From NCBI GenBank assembly GCA_009746045.1, contig RPFO01000038.1, forward strand, positions 62,001 to 126,000: 64,000 nucleotides of DNA, given 5' to 3'. The notes beneath the pieces were generated by a model. The model was given only the letters and a program-made list of their open reading frames with translations, was not told where the DNA came from and searched no databases. The position numbers were made by a program, and so were the translations under genes. This DNA is from Mesostigma viride. Its lineage: Eukaryota > Streptophyta > Mesostigmatophyceae > Mesostigmatales > Mesostigmataceae. Numbering within the stretch: the first letter of the stretch is position 1; each line of letters starts with the position of its first letter. Of the stretch, positions 1-8,798 are shown in pieces.

Positions 1-625
1 GGACACTCACGGCAACACTGGCAGCCAAGCTAGACGGCACGGTAACCCGGATGCTCCGACAGGTCCTGAATGTCGGGTTTTCTCAGCGTAGGTCCTTAGA
101 GTCTTTGTATCACGGTATGCCGCGTATTTCGGACGAGATTAGACAGCGTAGGATAGCATTTGTAGGACATCTTGCTCGCACCAGCCAGGTCGACACCGCC
201 CTTGGTCTGGCCGGTCCCCAGCGGCTCGGCCAACCGGGGCGGCACATTTTGACCTGGCCTGGCCCCAAGAACATTCCTAAAAAGGTAGGGAAACATGCCA
301 TGACCTATACCCAGATGTTGCTGGACGACCTAGTGGTCCCAGCCCAGTTTGAGTACCGCATCCACTCTCTCTCCCGTCTTTGGACTGCCATGCAGGACAA
401 GGAGCGGTGGAAGAAGATTGTCAAGGCACACACGCCCGACCCTGTGGGCAAGCCACCTCCCCCCAAGCGGAGGAGGCGTTTTGATGAGTAGTGTAGTTAG
501 GCTTTTCTAGATAGAGTTAGGATAGTTCGATCACGCGGCTTCCTCCACCCCATCCATCATGAAATATGTGCTACATGACCTCCCCACGGAGGCATGTTAT
601 AATTTAATTTAATTTAATTTAATAG
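1..625 (+). mobile_element. 5'-truncated LINE (copy A), C-terminal ORF and 3' UTR
   Basis: The open frame 51-491 encodes the region after the reverse transcriptase of a LINE-type ORF2. It carries MLRQVLNVGFS, a GMPRISDEIRQRRIAFVGHL block (the classic I-RRL-W-GHL zone of many LINEs) and a basic end, PPPPKRRRRF. The 3' UTR (about 490-600) includes a TCCCC(A)CGGAGGCATGTTATA-like motif shared with the copies near 38.1-39.2 kb and 46.7-47.2 kb, and ends in an (AATTT)n tail at about 600-621. The copy runs off the left edge of the window, so its 5' extent is unknown. No intact reverse transcriptase is visible, so it is a dead or partial copy. Confidence 0.8.
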
Positions 626-819
626 TACTCCGTGGCATGCCTTTGCGCATGACACGCAAGTACTTACTTACTTTCTTACTTAGCTGCTGGAATACATAAT
701 AGTGGTGCAGGTGCACTTTGTGCCTCCAGATCGAGCAGGTGTACTTTATACCTTACCCTTGCAGGAAGTAGCCCAGAATGTATTAAAAGCCATATATCTT
801 AAAAATATGATTACTTACA

Positions 820-1693
820 TTAATTAATTAATTAATAGACACGTGACTGCGTCACGTGAGCATAAGTCCTCAGTGGGAGGGGAACATGGGATGGAATGGA
901 TGGTATAAGCTATCTAGGTCCTAGTTACAGGGGTGTGGGCACCGCGGCCCGAATCGCTATGAATGCCATACTTGGTCACACGCGGAGCCCCCACAGGCTT
1001 GGGGGTGGTCTCCTTCATCACTACTTGCCATCTATCCTTGCGCACCATCTGCCTCCATATTACAGACAAACCAGGAGGCTGCCCGGGGGTGAGCCCGTCA
1101 CGTCTAGTGTAGCACATGTCCATGCCGAGTCTATCACGAAAAGTCCACGGGTGGCGGCCCTGCCGCGCGCGGCCGGGGGCACGCCAGGTGAGGACATATC
1201 GCCCAGGCTGGGCGGGCTTGGTGCCAGCTAGTCTATCTGATGTATCTACCTGATCTGTGCGGGCCAGGTGCCCGGCTAGGCCCAGGCGCCTGTGCCTAAT
1301 AATGTGGGAAACATAGGGCAAATCAGCGTACAAATCCTCATTACTAATGTGCAAACCAAAGGGGATGTTAAGGGCCTTGCGCAGCATCTTGGTGACGGCG
1401 CCGTCGAGTCGTTGCTCCAGCTCCTGCATCAGTGTCCACGTCTCGGCGCCGTAGGTCAGGATCGTCAGAATGACGACCTTGAAGAGGTCACGCTTGACGA
1501 TCCGGGGTAGGGCGGGGTTGCTCCACCAGCGGCGGTGGTCATGGAGGTGCGCCCACGCCATGCCGATCCGTGTCGTCATGTCGTCCTCGCAGTCAGGAAG
1601 CCAACTGCCGAGCAGCTTGAAGCGGCCTGAAGTAGGGTAGTTGACCTCGGCATCGTCTAAGAGATTACTTACATGCAGAGTGAAATCACTCAA
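820..1693 (-). mobile_element. 5'-truncated LINE (copy B), minus strand
   Basis: A 259-codon frame on the minus strand (914-1693) holds the end of a LINE reverse transcriptase domain. It has RFKLLGSWLPD, LFKVVILTILTYGAETWTL (the conserved thumb-region motif that usually reads LYGSETWTL) and IIRHRRLGLAGHLARTDQ. It is related to copy A but clearly diverged (about half of residues differ by eye), so it is a second subfamily. Downstream on its own strand is a (TTAA)n-like tail at about 820-838 next to a CACGTGAC/GTCACGTG inverted repeat. It lies tail to tail with copy A. The frame is open and long, so the insertion may be fairly young despite the 5' truncation. Confidence 0.78.
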
Positions 1694-1943
1694 ACCAAAG
1701 CAAACGCCCAGCTATAAACCTATATACAGAGCCATGTCAAAGCTCTATACTACGATAAGACCGATGGAAACTCCTACTGACGCCGGGAGGAACCTAATAG
1801 CCCTGCTGCACCGCAAAATCAGCCCGCGTACGCCGGAGCATGATGTCAGCCATGGCCCGAGTCAGGCGTACGCGGGAGCTATCTCTAGGTAGACCTGCAT
1901 GGAGGGAGATAGAGGTAACAAGAAAGGTTGATATCTAGGGAAA

Positions 1944-1963
1944 ACACACATACACACACACGC

Positions 1964-1997
<34 letters not shown>

Positions 1998-2011
1998 CAC
2001 CACCACCATTA
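1944..2011. repeat. (CA)n microsatellite passing into (ACC)n
   Basis: CA dinucleotides with a few CG interruptions are followed by four to five ACC units. Confidence 0.9.
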
Positions 2012-2049
2012 CCAACACAAACAACCAAAACTAAGAAGGAAAAGAGCTA

Positions 2050-2125
2050 TGCTGCATGTACTCCCAACGGAGATATGTTCCAATTTAATTTAATTTAATT
2101 TAATTTAATTTAATTTAGTTTAATG
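2050..2125 (+). mobile_element. Solo LINE 3' tail with (TTTAA)n
   Basis: CATGTACTCCCAACGGAGATATGTTC followed by about seven AATTT units matches the ending of LINE copies A, C and D, which read CTCCCAACGGAGTCATGTTATA plus an A/T tail. Only the extreme 3' end is present, as expected of a severely 5'-truncated insertion. Confidence 0.65.
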
Positions 2126-2585
2126 TACTCCCAACAGAGAAATAAAGTGAGACAACTATGACGGAGATATGTTCTTAAGTAAAAAAATAAACTCATTCAC
2201 AGTTGTCTCTAACAATTAGTCATTACATTATTGAAGTTAATACCCACAGCGGGCACGTCTTATGATACATGGTTTCCACTTCGGAATCTCCCCAGGCTTC
2301 CGTGCTGAAGGAGACATCCAGCATTATTCACAAGGTACTATACATACCCCAATTTGAGGTGACTTGGGGAGATGGCCCCCTGCCAACTTCCCCAACAGCT
2401 CTGCTGCTAGCGACAAATATACAATAAAACAGGGAAAAAAACAGTTTGAGGCGTCACCTGATGATCTTTCACAGATCTGCTTAAATACCGCAGGGAACGG
2501 CCTGGCGGCCCAACGTCAAGGTAAATAAACAAAAACGCAGGCTGGCCATACCCTCCTTCTCTCAGTAGTTTCTTTGGGCACACTT

Positions 2586-5501
2586 TCAAGAGGAAAGGCT
2601 GATCCTGGTGGCTACCAAGATTGTGCCGATCCGGTAGCCCTTGTACTCCACCCTCTGCCCGCCCACGAACTTAGACGCGCCCTTCCACTCAATCGACGTG
2701 CAGCTGGGCACCTGCAGGACCGTCACGGTGTTGACCGTGATCGTCGTCGTGCCCACCGCGGTGATGTACTGCTTGCCCTCGAGCGACGACGCGCCGCTGG
2801 GCTTGGTGCACGCGTACGCGGGCGTCGCGGTGTTGGTGATGACCACTGATGGCCTGCTTGTCTTGGTCTGCTGGCTGACCGAGCTGTCCTTGAGCGTGAC
2901 CGTGGGGGTGAACGTGCCCTGGATATTGGGCGTGCCAGTAATCAGCCCCGTCGACCCGTCGATCGATGTACCATCGGGCAGACCAGTCGCGGACCAGGTG
3001 TACGGTGGGGTGCCGCCGGAGCCTGTCAAGCTTCCGCTGTACGCCACGCCCACGCTGCCCCCTGGCAGGGTGCCCGAGATCGCAAACGACCCCACCGTCA
3101 CGGACAGCGAGTAGGCCTTGGTCGCGCTGTTGATGTTGTCCTTGTCATTCACAGTGACCGACACGGTGAAGCTGCCGCCCGCCAAGGCAGTGCCTGTGAT
3201 GAAACCAGTGGTGGCCGAGATGGTGAGGCCAGCGGGCAGGCCGGGCGCCTCCCAGTTGTACGGGGGAACGCCACCCGTAACGCGGATCCCATCACTGCTG
3301 TTGTACGGCACACCCACCGTGGCACCGCGCAGCGAGCCGGACAGTGCGAGGGGAACGGCCGTGAAGACGACGTTGGTGAAGGTGCGGGTGGCGGTCTTGG
3401 GCCTGCTGTCCGTCAGATTGACCTCGACGGTGAACGTGCCTGCCTCGGTCGCCCGACCCGTGAGCTCCCCGGTCGAGGACGAAAAGGTGAGCCCGGCCGG
3501 GAAGCCTGAGGCAGACCAGGTGTAGGGGGCCACCCCTCCGGATGCCCTCAGCTCCTCGGACTCGTAGGAGGACCCCACGGTGCCGTTCCTGATGTATCCA
3601 GTGATGGCCATCGCGGGGCGGATCACGAGCGAGCTGCTCTTGGTCCTGGAGCTCGGCGGGCTGTCGCTGTCAACGGCCGTCACGACCACGTTGTAGCTGT
3701 CCGCCGCGGACGTGGTCCCCGAGATCACGCCAGTGGACGACGAGATGGTGAACCCGGCAGGCAGGCCAGTCGCGCTGTAGGTGTAGGGAGGGGCGCCGCC
3801 CGAGGCGTAGATTCCGCCGCTACTGTAGGCCGTGTCGACATCGCCTGGAGGGAGGTACCCGCTGACCTGGAGTGAGGGCGTGGTGATGGTCAGGGGGACG
3901 GTCTTGGTGACGGTGGTGGCCGTCGGCGTGGCGCTGTCCACGACAGTGAAATTGACCGAGTAGCTGCCGCCCGCCATGGGCGTCCCGCTGATGACTCCCG
4001 TGGCCGCGTCGATGGTCAGACCCGTGGGCAGGCCCGTGGCGGCCCATGCACGGGGGGGAATACCGCCGGTGGCCCTCACGCCCTCACTCCCTGCGCTGTA
4101 GGGGGCGCCCAGGGTCCCGCTGCGGAGGCCCCCGGTGATCTGGAGGGGCACCACGGTCATGACCAGCACGGTGGCGCGCGAGCCGATGATACCGATGGCA
4201 TCCGTCACGGTGACGGCCGAGGGGAAGGGCCCGCGGGCCGAGGGGGTGCCGGAGACGACGCCGGTGGCGCTGTCGATGGACAGACCGGTGGGCAGGTCTG
4301 CCGCAGACCACACGTAGGGAGCCACGCCGCCAGATACGCGGAATTCCGAGTAGCGGTAGATGTTGCCGACGGTGCCATTGCGGAGAGAGCCGGTCAGGCG
4401 CAGGCTGGTCTTGACGTCGAGCGTGTAGTCCTTGGTGACGATGGTGCCCATGCCGTCGGTCACTGTCACCTTGACCGTGTACGTGGCGATGGTGGTCGGG
4501 GTGCCGGACACAAACCCGGTCGCAGAGATGGTCAATCCAGGGGGCAGACCCGTGGCGGTAAAGGTGTAGGGCTTGGCGCCGCCGGACGCCTTGATATCCT
4601 CGGACTTGTAGTAGGCATTCACGGTCGCAATCTTCAGGTAGCCCTTCAGGTAGAGGGGCTCCTCGATGTCCACCAAGACCGTGATGGAGTCTGTCTGGCC
4701 GCTCCCATCCGTCACCGTCACGACGACGTCATAGTCCTCGTGTGTGGTTGGGATCCCCGAGACGACGCCCGTGGCCGAGTCGATGGTCAGGCCGTCGGGG
4801 AGGTACGTCGCACTCCAAGTGTACTGGCCATCGCCGCCCGTCACCGTGAGACCGTTACCGGTGTATGCAATGCCCACGATGCCGTCAGGCAGGATCCCAG
4901 ACACGGTCACCAGGAGTGCCCAGTTGGACGCGCCGCTGTTGCCCGGGTCGATGCTCCCACTGTACGTGGCGACGTAGAACTGGCCGTCCAAACCGGAGGT
5001 GCAGCCCAGGGTGCCGGTGCAGTCGCTGCTGTAGAAGGTCGTCTTCTTTGCCTGGTCGATATCCGACGCGGTGGCCGAGATGTCGGTCCCGTCGGTCACT
5101 GTGTTCGTCGTGGACACCTGGTACTGGTCGCCAGCCTGGGCCGGCGCGGTCCCCGTGAGCGCGCTTATGTCTCCCACGATGTTCCAAGCGACAATGCCAG
5201 GGACGCTGCTGCTGGCATCGCTGCCAGTGCGAACCTGGAACGTGGAAATGGGCAGCGTGAGGCCGTCGATCGCGCCGGAAGACCCAATCACGACAATGCT
5301 CTCCCAGATGACCCCAGCCGCGGCCGACGTGAGGTATGTCGTCGACGCTGCGAGCGGTGCCGAGGTATTGAACGTTACCTCGACATGATCAGGGCCAACC
5401 GAGAACGCGGGGCCCGTGTATTTGTAAGTATACTGTTCCGCGGCAGCCAAAGCAATCGCGCCGCACAGAAGTGCTGCAAGGAGCACAACAATGCGCCCCA
5501 T
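2586..5501 (-). CDS. Secreted He_PIG (putative Ig) repeat protein, intronless
   Basis: The product is 971 residues, taken from the ATG at 5499-5501 because it opens with a good signal peptide (MGRIVVLLAALLCGAIALAAA). The longer open frame upstream to 5729 adds residues with no signal character. After the leader is a domain of about 190 residues whose start (YTYKYTGPAFSV, then VTFNTSAPLAAS) resembles bacterial secreted, PEP-CTERM-type proteins. Then come eight tandem repeats of about 85-90 residues with the He_PIG signature: GTVG-YS, A-GG-PPYTWSATGLPAGLTI, S-TG-ISGTP, Y-V-VTVTDS. A C-terminal domain of about 80 residues has two cysteines and reads like a small OB-type fold (QYITAVGTTTITVN, VEYKGYR). 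There is no transmembrane anchor after the leader. There are no introns, although most neighbours are split every 20-60 codons, and the frame is GC-rich. The likely role is extracellular adhesion or wall binding (inference). Bacterial origin is possible. Confidence 0.82.
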   Translation of the reverse strand: MGRIVVLLAALLCGAIALAAAEQYTYKYTGPAFSVGPDHVEVTFNTSAPLAASTTYLTSAAAGVIWESIVVIGSSGAIDGLTLPISTFQVRTGSDASSSVPGIVAWNIVGDISALTGTAPAQAGDQYQVSTTNTVTDGTDISATASDIDQAKKTTFYSSDCTGTLGCTSGLDGQFYVATYSGSIDPGNSGASNWALLVTVSGILPDGIVGIAYTGNGLTVTGGDGQYTWSATYLPDGLTIDSATGVVSGIPTTHEDYDVVVTVTDGSGQTDSITVLVDIEEPLYLKGYLKIATVNAYYKSEDIKASGGAKPYTFTATGLPPGLTISATGFVSGTPTTIATYTVKVTVTDGMGTIVTKDYTLDVKTSLRLTGSLRNGTVGNIYRYSEFRVSGGVAPYVWSAADLPTGLSIDSATGVVSGTPSARGPFPSAVTVTDAIGIIGSRATVLVMTVVPLQITGGLRSGTLGAPYSAGSEGVRATGGIPPRAWAATGLPTGLTIDAATGVISGTPMAGGSYSVNFTVVDSATPTATTVTKTVPLTITTPSLQVSGYLPPGDVDTAYSSGGIYASGGAPPYTYSATGLPAGFTISSSTGVISGTTSAADSYNVVVTAVDSDSPPSSRTKSSSLVIRPAMAITGYIRNGTVGSSYESEELRASGGVAPYTWSASGFPAGLTFSSSTGELTGRATEAGTFTVEVNLTDSRPKTATRTFTNVVFTAVPLALSGSLRGATVGVPYNSSDGIRVTGGVPPYNWEAPGLPAGLTISATTGFITGTALAGGSFTVSVTVNDKDNINSATKAYSLSVTVGSFAISGTLPGGSVGVAYSGSLTGSGGTPPYTWSATGLPDGTSIDGSTGLITGTPNIQGTFTPTVTLKDSSVSQQTKTSRPSVVITNTATPAYACTKPSGASSLEGKQYITAVGTTTITVNTVTVLQVPSCTSIEWKGASKFVGGQRVEYKGYRIGTILVATRISLSS

Positions 5502-7279
5502 CGGACGCGTCACTAATGTGAGTGAACACGTCAAAACTCTCGTTGACAAATGAACTTCTCTCCCCCGACGTTGTTTTTTCTTAGCCGAGCCACACGTTCG
5601 TGATGCTTTGTTCTTCGCCTTGCAATGCAGGGCAGTGCACTGTCTCGCGCAATTTATTTCTGCCGTGTTCTTGAGTGCCGAGGACTCGCACGTGTGCCAT
5701 GGTGTGTTGACAAATCGGGTTGCTGCCACGTTTCATGTTGTAGAATTAGATGACGTCCACAGTTTGGAGCACGTCCACGGGCCCTTGCCCATGCCCTTAA
5801 ATGCCATCGCCGTGCGACGGCCAACTGTCGCCATTCCAGAGCATGTCAGCATTTTCCCGTCTAAGGACGGTAGTGAGGACGTATCATTACTACAAGGGCG
5901 GAGAATATTTGGATATTGCCGGATGTCATACGTGCAATGTTGTCACTTGTCGTTCAGTCGCTTTTTCCCTTGGCCGTCAAAATTGGGCGCGTACCCGGCA
6001 CGTACTCCCTTGACGAGCTCAGCAACAGGCGAAACGAAACGAAACGGTAAACGAGGACAAACTCAGCCGCAGCCACACATCCGCGCTTGTCCCGAAACTC
6101 GACAATTTATTTTACGTCTTTGACCCTGCTTTGACGTTGTTTGACCGCGTACGGTATTTGTCCATGGCAGCAGAGTGAGCACTGAGCAGATTGGGTCGCG
6201 AAGATCGCTGTGATCTTGGATCGATTCTCCGATCGCTTCCATCTCGCCGTCACGCCGCGCCCGATCGTCGCTGCATCCCTGGACGGAGACGCCCAGAATC
6301 TGTTACAGTATTAGGAGATCGACGGTGATAAGTTAGCTTCCCTGGTCCAGCTCTCGCCTACAGTACCAGTGTATGGTATGTGGTTTGCTGCATAGCCAGC
6401 GTACAGCAAATACATACTGGCCAGTGGCGAAGTTGCTGGCTGTCACAAATTTGCCAATTTCCAGAGATGGAACTCGGCTATCCCAGGGCATTGACGCCGC
6501 TCAAGTCCGAGGGCACATTTTACCAAGTTAACGCCGATAACACGGCGATAAAAAATACGGTGAATATGAGGCATACCAAACTTTTAACGAACGCAATGTA
6601 GCATTCCTGGCAATAAAACAGAAATGTCCCCTTTTCCAGATTCAGCGACTGCTAGCCGTGTAGATGGAAACCCAGGCATGGCCGGCTACAGTGAGCGGCC
6701 GGCGGCGGCGCCTCCGTCGTCTTAAGAAGGCGTTCTCACCCATTTCGATCTCGACTGGGTTCTTTAATGAAGTTAAACATGGTCATCAAGGCTTGTCCAT
6801 GTTTCCTATTAGCCGGGTTGGCTTTCCTACGAGTACGGCCGGAGCCGGCGCTAGTGGCACGGTACTACTTATGCAATGCATTCATCTCGATTGCTTGGAG
6901 GATGCTAACTTGCAGGCGAGGACGCCACGCTCCGCAGTCCGACTGGGGAGGGGTTAGGGAGAGATCGGATCTCTCCCTAACCCCTCGGTAGACTTTGGCT
7001 CATTACGAAGGAATGTCATACCGGCGCTATGCAGTAGATTCACAGTTCTATCGTCTTCTTATATATTTCACTTGGGCACTGGGCATTGTGCCATCCGACT
7101 GGCCCGTTCCACTGTCCACACGTCACAATGATGCCTCAAGCCCTGGTTGCCACGCATCCTCCGTCGTCTTCTGGCACTGTGCAACCTGATATCAATTCAT
7201 ATCTCTTATCTAATCCAGGTTAACTCTACAAGCTTGACTATCCTGTACTCCTGTAGGGTTGGTCACTTTGTGACAGCTA
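5502..7279. other. Intergenic region upstream of the He_PIG gene
   Basis: No gene is recognised. It should hold the promoter of the minus-strand He_PIG gene (just above 5501). A short (GAAAC)n run lies near 6030-6046 and a perfect palindrome at 6948-6986. Small open frames have no recognisable domain. Confidence 0.55.
6948..6986. repeat. Perfect 39-nt palindrome (19-bp arms, 1-nt loop)
   Basis: The left arm GAGGGGTTAGGGAGAGATC is followed by a single G and then its exact reverse complement. The arm contains GGTTAGGG. It can form a very stable cruciform or hairpin. Confidence 0.9.
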
Positions 7280-8004
7280 CCGTAGTGGTCAAGATCACTT
7301 TGCGACAAACCTACTTTGCGACCCAAAAACAGGGTGAAATTTATAGTTTGCGACCCAAAATGAAGGCAAAGTTTTAGGTTTGCGAGCCCATCGACTTGTT
7401 TATGGTCAGTGGCAGGTACCCAGCTTAATGAATGATATACCCAGCTTATCAATGAGTCATCAGTCACAGATTAGTTTGATTAGTTATAATATAGGGCCGG
7501 GCATGGCCCTGAGTGGCCCGGTGCATCGTCCAATGCGGTGACAATGGACTGCACCGGCCGACCGCCTGCATTCAGATGCCGCAGTGATTGAGGGCGCTTG
7601 CCTGAAGTCTGACGGACTTGTGCTTGCCGCTTATCTATCGCTTCCTGCACCGCTGCAGTGTACTGAATCGGTCCCGGAGGTGCATTGGGACCTGCTGCCT
7701 TCGATGTTGTAAATTTATAGGCCAGCAGGCTTGACTGCCTGCTGGCCTGCCGGCCTCCCCGCTCTTCTGCCATCGTGCAAAGACAACGTGCCTGGCTGCA
7801 CAAGCCTTTGGCTTTCGCATGACAAGTGACAAAAGGCGCGAAAGTTTTGGCGCGACGCGTTCGTTCTACCTGTCTGCGTGCGGCACGGCGCAGGCGCGAC
7901 GCGGTAACATTTGAACTTTGCGCCCCAAAATGAAGCCCATGAAAAGTAGTTTGCGAGGTCGATTCGCAAAGTAGTTCGTCGCAAAGTGATCTTGACCACT
8001 ACAG
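7280..8004. mobile_element. MITE, 725 bp, TA target-site duplication
   Basis: Terminal inverted repeats of about 26 bp start CCGTAGTGGTCAAGATCACT at the left. The right end is the reverse complement with one mismatch (CTGTAGTGG). They are directly flanked by TA at 7278-7279 and 8005-8006. Inside both ends are subterminal copies of TTTGCGACCCAAAA-like motifs. No transposase frame is present. The TIR plus TA duplication fits a non-autonomous element of a TA-targeting DNA transposon family (Tc1/mariner-like or similar); the superfamily is inferred. Confidence 0.88.
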
Positions 8005-8798
8005 TATTACACAAGCTATCACTATCCTAAAAAGCGGATGCCGGCAGCTACGCGAATTTTCAGGGCGCCCTCCTGTTTAGATACGATGTCGCGGTGTCTC
8101 AACCCGGAGCCGTGGTAAGCTTCGGAATGTAGCAATCTTGCCACAACTGAAGTGCTTTTACTGATACTTCCTCAGTTGACATTCCCACATAATGCATGCT
8201 AATGTGTACGTGCCAGTCATCTCGCACTGGTCAACTCCATTTGTTGTCGATTTCACTAGTATCAATAACTTAGTGAGACAGTCGAAGTATTTGTTAAACG
8301 GGTATATGATTTGCTGCATCATTTGTTGTTGGTCTTGTCTGGCCCTAGTCACGAGCTACTTTATGCCCATGTCCACATTATAATAGACCTTAGGTATGCC
8401 CCTCAAACCCCTTAGGCTCCGAGAGATCGAAGCCTTTATATTCTCCTGGGCTATATATGTAAACATGCAACATACCCCCACACGCGTCATCATGGCCGAG
8501 CGTACAGTCGGACGTCTTGGATAGTCCTGATGACGCGGGGTTTGCTATCTGCGATTCCAGACCTGGGCGAGTGAGTTGCGCCACTTGCCTTTGCGGGTGC
8601 AGTATCCACGTAGAAAAGTACCTCGTCGGGCCTACTCCGTGGCATGCCTTCTTAAGTGCATGTTCACGCACTTACTTGTAAACTTACTTACATTAATGGT
8701 CGACAAATGTCAATCGATCCGCCTCGGAGATGGCCCCAAATGGGATGGTGGATTTAAATAATTTGGGGTGACCATTAGGCAAGCCACCCTCCCCTTAA
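8005..8798. other. 3' flank of the ABC transporter gene, with a LINE-tail-like relic
   Basis: No coding sequence is recognised. Around 8625-8695 an ACTCCGTGGCATGCCTT segment followed by CTTACTT repeats and TTACATTAAT repeats sequence also found right of LINE copy A (about 625-680) and near 815-835, so it is probably an old mobile-element relic. Polyadenylation of the minus-strand ABC gene should fall here. Confidence 0.5.

Larger units (their letters stand above)
1694..2585. other. Non-coding stretch with simple repeats and a LINE tail relic
   Basis: No gene is recognised. The stretch holds a CA-rich microsatellite (about 1944-2011), a LINE 3' tail relic (about 2050-2125) and the presumed 3' flank of the minus-strand He_PIG gene. 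Short open frames here have no recognisable similarity. Confidence 0.6.

Noticed and set aside
2574..5516. Plus-strand open frames of 90-258 codons opposite the He_PIG gene
   Set aside because: GC-rich antisense shadows of a clearly coding minus-strand frame.
6948..6986. Telomere or telomere fusion signal
   Set aside because: Only one TTAGGG per arm and no tandem telomeric repeats; green algae mostly use other telomere motifs.
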